NCBI GenBank assembly: GCA_021201755.1
Contig: JAJQEI010000037.1
Span: 1-64,000, forward strand
Direction of reading: 5' to 3'
DNA length: 64,000 nt
DNA from: Ruminococcus sp.
GTDB lineage: Bacteria > Bacillota > Clostridia > Oscillospirales > Ruminococcaceae
In this document: in pieces, positions 44,226 through 52,731 of the stretch
Position numbering within the stretch: position 1 is the stretch's first letter
Layout: each line of letters begins with the position of its first letter
Notes under the pieces: generated by a model
Seen by the model: only the letters and a program-made list of their open reading frames with translations
What the model was told of the DNA's origin: nothing
Databases searched by the model: none
Translations under genes and position numbers: made by a program

Positions 44226-45344
44226 TTATTTTTGCAGTTCGCCACTCGATAGTGCCTTTAGATAAGCGTTGATAAAGCCATCTAAATCACCGTCCATTAC
44301 CGCTTGAATGTTGCCGTTTTCAAAGCCGGTTCGATGATCCTTTGCCAGTGTGTAGGGCATGAAAACATAAGAGCGAATTTGTGCCCCCCAAGCGATTTCT
44401 TTTTGTACGCCCTTAATGTCAGCAATTTTATCTAAGTGTTCTCGTTCTTTGATTTTCACGAGCTTTGCTCGCAGCATTTTCATTGCATAATCCTTGTTTT
44501 GAAATTGACTCCGTTGCGTTTGACAAGATACCACAATTCCGGTAGGTAAGTGCGTTAATCGTACTGCCGAACTCGTTTTGTTGATGTGCTGTCCGCCTGC
44601 ACCGCTGGAACGGAATACGTCCATTTTAATATCTTCCGGACGAATATCCACTTCCATAGAATCGTCGATTTCCGGCATAACTTCTAACGCAGCGAAAGAG
44701 GTGTGTCGTCTGCCGGAGGCGTCGAACGGGGAGATGCGTACCAACCGATGTATACCGGATTCCGATTTTAAAAAGCCATAGGCATTATCGCCGGAAATCA
44801 AAATGGACGCACTTTTTAAGCCGGCCTCGTCGCCGTCCAGATAGTCCAACAATTCTACTTTATAATCGTGTCGCTCTGCCCAGCGATGGTACATTCGATA
44901 GAGCATTTCCGCCCAATCCTGTGCCTCTGTGCCGCCTGCACCAGCGTGAAAGGTAAGAATTGCATTGGATGCATCGTATTCGCTAGTGAGCAGCGACGCC
45001 AGCTTTAACGATTCCAGTTTCTTTACGAATGCATCTGCTTCTTGATTGAGTTCGCTGTTGCTCTCTGTTTCCCCCTCTTCTTGTGTCAATTCAATCAAAG
45101 TCAAAATATCATCTAATTCTGTTTCCATTTTTTTATATTGATTGATTCGATTTTCCAAAGCTTTTGATTCCTGTAATACCTTTTGGGAATTTTCCAAATC
45201 ATCCCAAAAGCCGGGTGATGCCACTTGTGTTTGTAGTGCATCATAGCGTGCTTGTGCCTTTTCAATGCCAAGCACTTCATAGAGTTCTTTTAAATCCTTT
45301 TGATAATCCGTCATCGTGACACGCAGTTCATCCAATAAGATCAT
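44226..45344 (-). CDS. prfB: peptide chain release factor 2
   Basis: A 372-residue RF2 that terminates at UGA and UAA. The catalytic GGQ motif is in SSGAGGQHINKTSSAVRL, and the stop-recognition SPF motif is in RISPFDASGRRHTSF. The start at 45344 has AAAGGAG 8-9 bases upstream. The frame is continuous: the programmed +1 shift at an early UGA seen in many RF2 genes is absent, so autoregulation by UGA readout is lost. It is intact, which means the UGA decoding apparatus should be normal and the in-frame TGA codons elsewhere would terminate. Confidence 0.95.
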   Translation of the reverse strand: MILLDELRVTMTDYQKDLKELYEVLGIEKAQARYDALQTQVASPGFWDDLENSQKVLQESKALENRINQYKKMETELDDILTLIELTQEEGETESNSELNQEADAFVKKLESLKLASLLTSEYDASNAILTFHAGAGGTEAQDWAEMLYRMYHRWAERHDYKVELLDYLDGDEAGLKSASILISGDNAYGFLKSESGIHRLVRISPFDASGRRHTSFAALEVMPEIDDSMEVDIRPEDIKMDVFRSSGAGGQHINKTSSAVRLTHLPTGIVVSCQTQRSQFQNKDYAMKMLRAKLVKIKEREHLDKIADIKGVQKEIAWGAQIRSYVFMPYTLAKDHRTGFENGNIQAVMDGDLDGFINAYLKALSSGELQK

Positions 45345-45435
45345 GTGTATCCACTCCTTTAATCTCGTATTCTTTTTATTATACAACATTTTTCCGCAAC
45401 TTGCAAGCGCATTGTGTAAAAAATTTCTCTACCAT

Positions 45436-45480
45436 AAAAAATTGCTTTTGGTTATTTTGCAAACCAAAAGCAATTTTTAT
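45436..45480. terminator. bidirectional terminator between prfB leader and leuA
   Basis: AAAAATTGCTTTTGGTT pairs with AACCAAAAGCAATTTTT, a 17-base stem. It ends the reverse-strand leuA transcript. Confidence 0.88.
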
Positions 45481-45500
45481 TTGCGTGCAATGAAAAACGT

Positions 45501-47171
45501 TCACACTTCGCCTTCCAACAGCCGATTTAATGCGCTAGTCAAGGCGGAGATGGAAGAATTGATAATATCTGATTGAATGCCTACGCCCCAGAACGTTTTG
45601 TCGTTCTTTTCCAAGCTGACATAGGATACTGCTTGTGAGTTGGAACATACTTCTAAAGCGTGTTCATTGTAAGTCATCAGCTTATAGCGCATTTGGAGGA
45701 ATTTTTTCAGTGCATTGGACACAGCGTCCAAGCGACCATTGCCCTCTGCGTGAACCGTTTCGGTTCGACCTTGATAATGAATTGTCACAGTTGCTTCGAT
45801 GATACCTTTGCCTTTTTGCGTGTAGTGTACCTCCGGCAAGGTCAGCGGTGATTCAATATTCACATAAGCGTCCTCAAAAATTTGGCGAACCTCTTCCGGC
45901 AGTAATTCCTTATGAGCATGGTCAGAAACGTTTTTTACGAGATAGCCAAAGGATTCACGCATTTTTGGTGGAATATGAAAACCATATTTTGATTCCATCA
46001 AATAGCCAATGCCCCCTTTACCGGATTGACTATTAATACGAATGACGTCTGTTTCATAAACACGTCCTACATCTGACGGGTTGATGGGCAGATACGGTAC
46101 AGTCCAGTCTTTACAGTTGTGTTCCTCTCTCCAGTGCATTCCTTTTGCAATTGCATCCTGATGTGAACCACTGAATGCTGCAAAAACAAGTTGTCCACTA
46201 TAAGGGGAACGTTCGTAGACGTGCATTCTCGTGACACGTTCGTAAAGCTCTACTGCTTCTGGCATATTGGAAAAATCCAGTTTTGGGTCTATGCCTTGGG
46301 AATACATATTCATTGCCAATGTGATAATGTCCACATTACCGGTGCGTTCGCCATTTCCGAATAATGTCCCCTCGATGCGGTCGCCACCTGCGAGTAATCC
46401 CAATTCGCTGTCTGCAACAGCACAGCCACGGTCGTTGTGTGGGTGGAGAGAAATAATGACGTTTTCCCGTTTATGGAGATGGTTATTCATATATTCTACC
46501 TGATTTGCATAAATGTGTGGCATAGAGTGAGAAACTGTCACTGGCAAGTTGATAATGACGGAATTTGACTCAGATGGTTCCCAAACCTGTAAAATGGCGT
46601 TGCAGATTTCTAGTGCAAATTCCGGTTCTGTTCCGGTAAAGCTTTCCGGAGAATACTCAAAGCGAAAGTGTTCCTCTGCTTTTTTACGATACGCTTTGCA
46701 AAGTTCTGCACCTTTTACAGCAATATCGACAATTTCTTCTCTGCTTTTACGGAATATCTGTTCTCGCTGTGCCAAAGAGGTGGAATTATAAAGATGTACA
46801 ATGGCATGCTTTGCACCTTTTAATGCCTCAAATGTTTTTGCGATAATATGTTCCCGTGCTTGTGTCAGCACTTGAATGGTGACGTCGTCTGGAATCATGT
46901 TCTGTTCAATCAATATGCGGCAGAATTGATATTCTGTTTCAGAAGCGGCAGGAAAACCAATTTCGATTTCTTTGAATCCGATTTTGACAAGATACTGGAA
47001 AAACTCAATTTTTTCTTCTAGGCTCATCGGTGTGATCAGTGCCTGATTTCCGTCACGTAAATCCACGCTGCACCAAACCGGTGGTTTTTCAATCATCGTT
47101 TTTTTCGTCCATGCCATAGGCGGATTTTCTACGGGGAAAAATTGAGGGTGGTATTGGTTTACATTTTTCAT
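45501..47171 (-). CDS. leuA: 2-isopropylmalate synthase
   Basis: A 556-residue enzyme of the long LeuA type joining acetyl-CoA and 2-oxoisovalerate in leucine synthesis. The catalytic HMGL-like domain has SVDLRDGNQALITPMSLEEK, IEIGFPAASETEYQF and the metal-binding ISLHPHNDRGCAVAD. The C-terminal LeuA dimer/regulatory domain (about 430-556) mediates leucine inhibition. The start at 47171 has AGAAAGGAAG upstream. Expression is under a T-box leader. leuB, leuC and leuD are not in view. Confidence 0.95.
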   Translation of the reverse strand: MKNVNQYHPQFFPVENPPMAWTKKTMIEKPPVWCSVDLRDGNQALITPMSLEEKIEFFQYLVKIGFKEIEIGFPAASETEYQFCRILIEQNMIPDDVTIQVLTQAREHIIAKTFEALKGAKHAIVHLYNSTSLAQREQIFRKSREEIVDIAVKGAELCKAYRKKAEEHFRFEYSPESFTGTEPEFALEICNAILQVWEPSESNSVIINLPVTVSHSMPHIYANQVEYMNNHLHKRENVIISLHPHNDRGCAVADSELGLLAGGDRIEGTLFGNGERTGNVDIITLAMNMYSQGIDPKLDFSNMPEAVELYERVTRMHVYERSPYSGQLVFAAFSGSHQDAIAKGMHWREEHNCKDWTVPYLPINPSDVGRVYETDVIRINSQSGKGGIGYLMESKYGFHIPPKMRESFGYLVKNVSDHAHKELLPEEVRQIFEDAYVNIESPLTLPEVHYTQKGKGIIEATVTIHYQGRTETVHAEGNGRLDAVSNALKKFLQMRYKLMTYNEHALEVCSNSQAVSYVSLEKNDKTFWGVGIQSDIINSSISALTSALNRLLEGEV

Positions 47172-47215
47172 AAGAAACGACTTCCTTTCTATATTATGAT
47201 TATAATTGAAATTGC

Positions 47216-47520
47216 ATGAAAAAAGCCTCTTTTCCATCGCTATAGTGACAGAAAAGAGACGAAGATTCTTTTATAAATTCTCCGTGGTACCACTCTTTTT
47301 GACATGATAATCTTACGTCCACTCAAAGCATCAGAAAAAAGCGAAGTTCTTTTTTCAAATGCGTTCCTGGATAGCGGCAGACAACCGACTTTTCTTACTT
47401 GTTATATGCGAGGTTCAGAAAAGCAGCTCAGGGAGGAGCTATCATAAACAGGTCCTCTTCGGCTTGCACCAAACGCCGCTTCTCTGCACAGAACGCCTGT
47501 TCTCTTGTTTCCCATCAAAG
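47216..47520 (-). promoter_or_regulatory. T-box riboswitch of leuA
   Basis: On the reverse strand the leader contains the core T-box GAGTGGTACCACGGAG (47296-47281). The terminator stem CTCTTTTC/GAAAAGAG with a T6 tract (about 47260-47216) lies downstream of it. A long stem I (about 47510-47400) contains GATAGCTCCTCCCTGAGC, with CTC triplets as candidate leucine specifier. Uncharged tRNA-Leu should favour the antiterminator. Confidence 0.92.
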
Positions 47521-47542
47521 CATTTATCTTAATATATTAGAT

Positions 47543-47571
47543 ATTATAATATAAAGCAGAGCGGTTGTCAA
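47543..47571 (-). promoter_or_regulatory. sigma-A promoter of the leuA T-box transcript
   Basis: Reverse strand TTGACA (47571-47566), 17-base spacer, TATAAT (47548-47543). Confidence 0.85.
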
Positions 47572-47633
47572 GCCTTTTTTGAAAAAATTCGTAGAATCTA
47601 CGCTGTAGCTTTTAGAAAATTAAAAATTCCCCC

Positions 47634-47662
47634 TTGCCTTTTTTTTGGTGTTGTGCTATAAT
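47634..47662 (+). promoter_or_regulatory. sigma-A promoter of the DUF896 gene
   Basis: TTGCCT at 47634-47639, 17-base spacer, TATAAT at 47657-47662. Confidence 0.75.
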
Positions 47663-47744
47663 ATAATTTAAATGCAATGACAATTTCTTGTGATTGTAGT
47701 GAAAGCAATACCGAAATTTCATTAGAAGGTGAGGGAAAAACATT

Positions 47745-47927
47745 ATGTCACCGGAAAAATTGGCACGTATTAGCGAACTGTCTCGAAAATCTCGCATACA
47801 GTCCCTTTCAGCAGAAGAATTGGAAGAACAGGCGGTTTTACGTATGGAATATCGACAAGCAGTTGTCGGCAACTTGAAAAGTCAGCTAGGACAAATCACC
47901 GTTGTGGATACGGGGGAAAAGGTTTAA
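47745..47927 (+). CDS. DUF896 (YnzC-like) small protein
   Basis: A 60-residue cytoplasmic protein of the YnzC/DUF896 family. Two helices are visible: LARISELSRKSRIQSLSAEE, then LEEQAVLRMEYRQAVVGNL, with the family pattern E-E-E-x(2)-R-x(2)-Y. The family is of unknown function, with a helical hairpin structure known in Bacillus. GGTGAGGG precedes the ATG. Its TAA overlaps the convergent cdd stop by four bases. Confidence 0.85.
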   Translation: MSPEKLARISELSRKSRIQSLSAEELEEQAVLRMEYRQAVVGNLKSQLGQITVVDTGEKV

Positions 47928-48307
47928 AGATGAAACGTCTTTGGTAAGAATTCTTCTAGCGTGTGCGTACCATCTGCCAGAATAATCGGAAGCGAGCCGA
48001 CGCAAAATTCTGCTAACACCTATAGGCAAGCACCACAGGGAAAACAGGGACTATTTTCTGCATTTGAGTTGTCTTTGCCACCGGTAATTGCGATTCGTTT
48101 GAAATGGTGTTTTCCATCGGCAACGGCACGAAAGATTGCCACTCGTTCGGCGCATATCGTCATAGAATAAGAACTATTTTCAATATTGCATCCCCAAACG
48201 ACTCCTTCTGTAGTTTCGATTGCTACGCCGACATAAAACCCAGAATAAGGCGCATAGGCGTGCTTACGTGCAGCGATTGCTTCTTGAAAGAGTTCACGCT
48301 CTGTCAT
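47924..48307 (-). pseudogene. cdd: cytidine deaminase, interrupted by an in-frame TAG
   Basis: A 127-codon frame with AAAGGAG upstream encodes tetrameric cytidine deaminase for pyrimidine salvage. The catalytic CAE motif is in NIENSSYSMTICAERVA, and the second zinc pair is in SPCFPCGAC. TAG at 48022-48020 follows PCGACL where the family has a conserved Gln (CRQVLAEF). The frame then continues VLAEFCVGSLPIILADGTHT to its natural TAA. CAG to TAG is one C-to-T change. The truncated form keeps the zinc ligands but loses the C-terminal 33 residues needed for folding and tetramer contacts. Confidence 0.9.
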
Positions 48308-48325
48308 GGAAAGTCTCCTTTGCAA

Positions 48326-48357
48326 TAAAGAAAAAGCAGGAATAATCCCTGCTTTTA
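48326..48357 (-). terminator. terminator of ackA
   Basis: On the reverse strand AAAAGCAGGG pairs with CCTGCTTTTT around ATTATT and is followed by T-rich sequence. Confidence 0.82.
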
Positions 48358-48403
48358 GACTTTTGATTTGTATGTGTATTTGTACGTGTATAAAATGTAC
48401 ATC

Positions 48404-49597
48404 TTATTTGGAAATCAGAGCCAGCGTATCTCTTGCGATCAGTAATTCTTCGTTGGTGGGGATTACCCAAACCTCTACTTTAGAATCAGGCGTAGAAATT
48501 TTACGCAGTTCTCCCTTGAAGTCGTTTGCCGCCTTGTCCAGCTTGATTCCTAAATATTCCAAGTTGGTGCAAACCTCTTCCCGACAGTTTGGTGCATTTT
48601 CTCCGATACCACCGGTAAAGATGACAGCGTCCAGACCGTTCATGACTGCGGCATATGTGCCGATATCTTTTTTGATGTCGTAGACCAACATATCTTTTGC
48701 TAGGGTAGCATGTTTGTCACCGGCTTCAGAAGCGGCAGTGATGTCACGAAAATCGGAGGATTTCCCAGAAATCCCCAAAAGACCGGATTTCTTATTCATA
48801 TATGCATCCATTTCTGTTACATTGAAGCCATGCTTTCCTGCAACATAAGTGACAGCTGAGGGATCGACTGCACCACAGCGTGTGCCCATTAAAACACCGT
48901 CCAGCGGTGTGAACCCCATGGTGGTGTCAACGGATTTACCGTTTTGTACAGCAGTGATAGAAGAACCATTTCCTAAATGGCAGGACACGATTTTTAGATT
49001 TTTCAGTTCTTTACCCATCACTTCTGCCAGTTTTGCTGTGACGAAGCGGTGGGATGTGCCATGAAAGCCGTATTTTCTTACATGGTACTGTTCATAGTCC
49101 TCATAGGGGAAACCATACATATACGCTTTCTGTGGAATGGTCTGGTGGAAAGCCGTGTCAAATACGACAGCTTGCGGGACGTTTGGCAAAATTTTTCGGC
49201 AAGCCCACAGTGCCAATGCGTGACCGTGGTTATGTACTGGTGCCAGCTCACGCAGTTCGTCGATTTTTTCGATGATTTCGTCTGTAACGAGCATGGTGCG
49301 GGTGAACTGCTCTGCTCCGTGTACGACACGATGTCCGACAGCAGAAATTTCGTCCATGCTGGAAATAACAGCCCCTTCGTCCTCTGTCAGAGCCTTGACC
49401 AAACGTTCAAACGCCTCTGCATGGGTCGGGAATGGACAATCTTCTTCTACTTTCACGCCGTTAGAAGTTTTGTGACTCAAGTGACCGTCGATACCGATTC
49501 GATCGCAATTGCCTTTTGCAATAACGAATTCGTTTTCCATGTCGATGAGCTGATACTTCAGCGATGAGCTTCCGGCGTTAACAACAAGAATAATCAT
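48404..49597 (-). CDS. ackA: acetate kinase
   Basis: A 397-residue kinase that converts acetyl phosphate and ADP to acetate and ATP, the last step of fermentative acetate production. N-terminal VNAGSSSLKYQLIDME is the phosphate motif. Catalytic blocks are VFDTAFHQTIPQKAYMYG-like region and SCHLGNGSSITAVQNGKSVD, and the ATP site is in GIGENAP of VIFTGGIGENAPN. Intact. The usual partner pta is not adjacent. The divergent neighbour is tmcAL, which itself activates acetate. Confidence 0.96.
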   Translation of the reverse strand: MIILVVNAGSSSLKYQLIDMENEFVIAKGNCDRIGIDGHLSHKTSNGVKVEEDCPFPTHAEAFERLVKALTEDEGAVISSMDEISAVGHRVVHGAEQFTRTMLVTDEIIEKIDELRELAPVHNHGHALALWACRKILPNVPQAVVFDTAFHQTIPQKAYMYGFPYEDYEQYHVRKYGFHGTSHRFVTAKLAEVMGKELKNLKIVSCHLGNGSSITAVQNGKSVDTTMGFTPLDGVLMGTRCGAVDPSAVTYVAGKHGFNVTEMDAYMNKKSGLLGISGKSSDFRDITAASEAGDKHATLAKDMLVYDIKKDIGTYAAVMNGLDAVIFTGGIGENAPNCREEVCTNLEYLGIKLDKAANDFKGELRKISTPDSKVEVWVIPTNEELLIARDTLALISK

Positions 49598-49687
49598 AGT
49601 TTTTTCTCCCTTTTCGGTTTTAGAATGAATTACAAAAAATTTGCAAAATTCGTTCGTAATATTTGGGGAAATGAAACCCCATATAAT

Positions 49688-49715
49688 ATTATAAACGTTT
49701 TTGAGAAAAATGCAA
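49688..49715 (-). promoter_or_regulatory. sigma-A promoter of ackA
   Basis: Reverse strand TTGCAT (49715-49710), 16-base spacer, TATAAT (49693-49688). A small TGGGG/CCCCA hairpin (49663-49682) lies in the leader. Confidence 0.7.
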
Positions 49716-49852
49716 GAGGTTTATGAAGAAATTACGCAAAAAATTTCTTGAAACCCATAATCATATTTGTTAGGTGAAAGTCTGATGACAAAAATTACAG
49801 GCGGTCTTTTCAATGAAGAGATGAAAGGCACTTGAAAACCAGGAGGTATAAT

Positions 49853-51376
49853 ATGAAAATTACAGGTTTGATTTGCGAATATAACCCGCTGCATAATGGA
49901 CACTTGTATCATTTGGATCAGATCCGTGCCAGTGGAGCAGACGGAATTGTTGCAGTGATGAGCGGCAATTTTGTACAGCGAGGGGATGCCGCAATTATGG
50001 ATAAGTTTGTACGTGCGAATCTTGCCGTCCAAGCTGGTGTGGATTTGGTTTTAGAACTGCCAGTCCCTTATGCGTTGGCACCTGCGGAAAATTTTGCGAT
50101 GGGCGGCGTGTCGATTCTATCTGCTCTTGGAAATGTGTCGGAGCTTTCTTTTGGTAGCGAGTGCGGCAATATTCAGCTTCTGCATCAAACGGCGCAGGCT
50201 TGTCAAGTTTGCAAGACGGAATATGCCGACGTTATGGACGATTTCCTTCGCTCCGGTTATTCCTATCCGGAAGTACTCTCCCAAATGGTAGGGCAGATCT
50301 ACGGACAGGAAACGGCAGATGTTTTGCGACAGCCGAATAACACGTTGGCGATTGCCTATATCAATGCATTAGACGCATTGAAAAGCAAGATGCGACCTGT
50401 CACCATCTTGAGGCGTGGGGCTGGACACCATAGTATGCAACCCAGTACAGACAGCACTACAAGTGCTACTTACATTCGGCAATATTTCGCAGAGGGCGGA
50501 GTTTGTCGCCATATGATGCCGCCCTACGCATGGAAAGCACTACGGGAGGCGGATACTGCCGGGCAAATCGGCTCGTTGGAAAATCTGGAACGATTGGTTT
50601 TGTACAAGCTTCGCACGACAGATCCAGAAGAGATGCACGGTATTGCAGAAATCGGACAAGGGCTGGAGCATCGCTTATATAAAGCGAAGCGTTCTGCCTC
50701 TTTGGAGGAGCTATTGCAAAACATCCGGACAAAACGCTATCCTATGGCAAGATTGCGGCGAATTTTGCTGCATCTACTTTTGGATATTCGTACAGAGGAT
50801 ATACAAAAATTTCCACCATATGCACGGATTTTAGCATTTAATGATACCGGCAGACAAATTCTACGTGCTTCAAAGGCGGTACGTACCATTCCGGTATCGC
50901 ATTCCCTGGCAGATTTGGCGCAGACGAGTCCGGAGGCTGGAAGATGTGCTACACTGGAGTCTCAATCCACTGATATTTATCAACTTTCCACACGCATAGT
51001 GGGGAAAGGCGAATCTGATTTCCGCCGAAAGATGATGCTGCAAACTACCTCGGCATATGCACAAAGACGTACACCGAATATGACACAAATGAAATCGCCG
51101 AATCGAGAGCAACAAAGGCGAAATATTAATGCAGACGATGTCCTGCAAGAAATGCCGAATGCTCGGTCGATACCACCGATGCCGATGGTAGAGGATTCTT
51201 CCGATCCCTATGATAGTTATCGACGCCCTGATGACGATGACAATTATCTTAAAACGGATGGTGATCTTACGCAAACGAGAAGTATCGCTGCGGTACGATT
51301 GCGCAATCCAAACGGAGAGTTGCAAAGATCACAGAATACATCGGAATCTCGTGAACGGAGAGACAGCTACCGTTGA
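49853..51376 (+). CDS. tmcAL: tRNA(Met) cytidine acetate ligase TmcAL with a long C-terminal extension
   Basis: A 507-residue nucleotidyltransferase-like enzyme that uses acetate and ATP to acetylate C34 of elongator tRNA-Met. The HIGH-type motif is GLICEYNPLHNGHLYHL, and the family blocks VMSGNFVQRGDAAIMDK and FGSECGNIQ follow. The RGAGHHS region contacts the tRNA. Bacillus TmcAL has about 415 residues. Here a hydrophilic tail rich in Arg, Asn, Asp and Pro runs from about 415 to the end and looks disordered. AGGAGG precedes ATG 49853. Divergent from ackA, whose product is the substrate acetate. Confidence 0.9.
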   Translation: MKITGLICEYNPLHNGHLYHLDQIRASGADGIVAVMSGNFVQRGDAAIMDKFVRANLAVQAGVDLVLELPVPYALAPAENFAMGGVSILSALGNVSELSFGSECGNIQLLHQTAQACQVCKTEYADVMDDFLRSGYSYPEVLSQMVGQIYGQETADVLRQPNNTLAIAYINALDALKSKMRPVTILRRGAGHHSMQPSTDSTTSATYIRQYFAEGGVCRHMMPPYAWKALREADTAGQIGSLENLERLVLYKLRTTDPEEMHGIAEIGQGLEHRLYKAKRSASLEELLQNIRTKRYPMARLRRILLHLLLDIRTEDIQKFPPYARILAFNDTGRQILRASKAVRTIPVSHSLADLAQTSPEAGRCATLESQSTDIYQLSTRIVGKGESDFRRKMMLQTTSAYAQRRTPNMTQMKSPNREQQRRNINADDVLQEMPNARSIPPMPMVEDSSDPYDSYRRPDDDDNYLKTDGDLTQTRSIAAVRLRNPNGELQRSQNTSESRERRDSYR

Positions 51377-51410
51377 CAGGATAATTTTCCCTTATTACCA
51401 TAAAAAGTTC

Positions 51411-51439
51411 ATGAAACGTACAAAAAAGTGCGCTATAAT
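51411..51439 (+). promoter_or_regulatory. probable promoter of the C39-like peptidase gene
   Basis: TATAAT at 51434-51439 is perfect. The -35 ATGAAA (51411-51416) at 17 bases is weak. Confidence 0.5.
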
Positions 51440-51512
51440 AAGTGTATAAGAGAAAAATAGTGTATAAACATAAAAAAGGAAAATAGAATTATATAGTAGC
51501 ACAAAGGAGTTC

Positions 51513-51560
51513 ATGTGGTGCGAAAACGCTGAAACGAAAAGACTTTTGAAGTACTTGTAA
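51513..51560 (+). CDS. possible 15-residue leader peptide
   Basis: A short frame (MWCENAETKRLLKYL) starts seven bases after a strong AAAGGAG and ends 26 bases before the C39-like peptidase start. The good ribosome site is the only argument. No homologue is known to me. It could be a leader or uORF, or a chance frame. Confidence 0.25.
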   Translation: MWCENAETKRLLKYL

Positions 51561-51585
51561 GGGAATTGGATACGAAGGAGGCTTT

Positions 51586-52473
51586 ATGTCTAAAATATCC
51601 AAAAAAACTTTGGGGCGGCGGCGGCGAATGGCTGCTTTGCTTTTATTGCTGCTTTTGATTATATTAATTTATTTGATTGTAAAACTGGTTTCTTCTGCTA
51701 TTCATACCATCGGCGGACAAGGGGAGAACGTATCTGATATAATGGTGTCATATACCACTACGTCCGTCACGGCAGAAACAGAGGGATTGACGCTGGAGTC
51801 TACAACGTCCATCTTAGAAACGATTACAACAGAAACGACTACTACAACCACAACACAATATACCGTATCAGACATATCCGAATTGCCTCGTTCTGCATTG
51901 CTGGAGGTAGATCCGGTTTTACAGAATCCGAAACTGCCAACCGGTTGTGAGATTACTTCGCTGACGATGGCACTAAACTACGCCGGCTTTGATGTGGATA
52001 AGCTGACGATGGCGGATGATTATCTAATTTGTGCAGATGCGTATACTGCTACATTTGGAGAGGCGTTTATTGGCTCTCCCTATGATTCGACTGCTTGGGG
52101 ATGCTATGCGCCGGTAATTGAAAAAACCGCTAACAAGTATTTGACTGCACAAGGCAGTAGTATGACTGCGTCAGATTTAACCGGCTCCTCATTTGAAACG
52201 TTGTTGGGATATGTTTCAAATGGTACACCGGTTGTGACATGGGTGAGCATCAATTTGACTGCAAATATTGTAGAAAAATATTATTGGACAACAGACGACG
52301 GCGATGATGCGGTTTTTCTCGTGAACGAGCACTGCGTATTGCTGTGCGGCTATGATCTGGATGCAAACACCGTAACAGTAGCGGATCCATTGAAAGGTTT
52401 AATTGTATATGATATGGACACTTTTCGGGATCGATTTGAGACGATGTATAGTCAGGCAGTGATTATACAATAA
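51586..52473 (+). CDS. membrane-anchored C39-like cysteine peptidase
   Basis: A 295-residue protein. A basic N-terminus and one membrane helix (MAALLLLLLLIILIYLIVKL) act as signal anchor. A Thr-rich stalk (about 65-100) leads to a Peptidase_C39_2 domain outside the cell. The nucleophile Cys is in KLPTGCEITSLTMALNYAG, the His in LVNEHCVLLCGYDLD and the Asp in TVADPLKG. Such proteins may cut peptides or wall-linked substrates; the actual substrate is unknown. GAAGGAGG precedes the ATG. Intact, own promoter. Confidence 0.85.
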   Translation: MSKISKKTLGRRRRMAALLLLLLLIILIYLIVKLVSSAIHTIGGQGENVSDIMVSYTTTSVTAETEGLTLESTTSILETITTETTTTTTTQYTVSDISELPRSALLEVDPVLQNPKLPTGCEITSLTMALNYAGFDVDKLTMADDYLICADAYTATFGEAFIGSPYDSTAWGCYAPVIEKTANKYLTAQGSSMTASDLTGSSFETLLGYVSNGTPVVTWVSINLTANIVEKYYWTTDDGDDAVFLVNEHCVLLCGYDLDANTVTVADPLKGLIVYDMDTFRDRFETMYSQAVIIQ

Positions 52474-52507
52474 AAAATCAGAAAATAAAAAAAATTTCTA
52501 AAACCTC

Positions 52508-52536
52508 TTGACAAATCAAAAATAATATGCTATAAT
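52508..52536 (+). promoter_or_regulatory. sigma-A promoter of rplJ-rplL
   Basis: Consensus TTGACA at 52508-52513, 17-base spacer, TATAAT at 52531-52536. Confidence 0.92.
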
Positions 52537-52544
52537 ATTTTTTA

Positions 52545-52690
52545 TTATGTGTATTATAGCATATATCGTATTCTAAAGACAGCTGGCAGTCTGCTTTTCA
52601 GATGGAAGTCCAGCCGAGGAATGTGCAATGATTTTCGATTAATGAAATACAACGCATAATTCCTGTGGAATTGTGCGTTTTTATTGCGTT
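52545..52690 (+). promoter_or_regulatory. ribosomal protein L10 leader with attenuator
   Basis: The leader contains AAAGACAGCTGGCAGTC and the complementary TCCAGCCGAGG, the kink-turn-bearing element bound by the L10-L12 complex. An attenuator stem follows: ACGCATAATTCC pairs with GGAATTGTGCGT, then TTTTTA (52650-52683). Excess L10 should promote termination. Confidence 0.88.
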
Positions 52691-52731
52691 TTCTCCTGAT
52701 ACGATGAATTTCTGTCGGAGGTGAAATTTTT

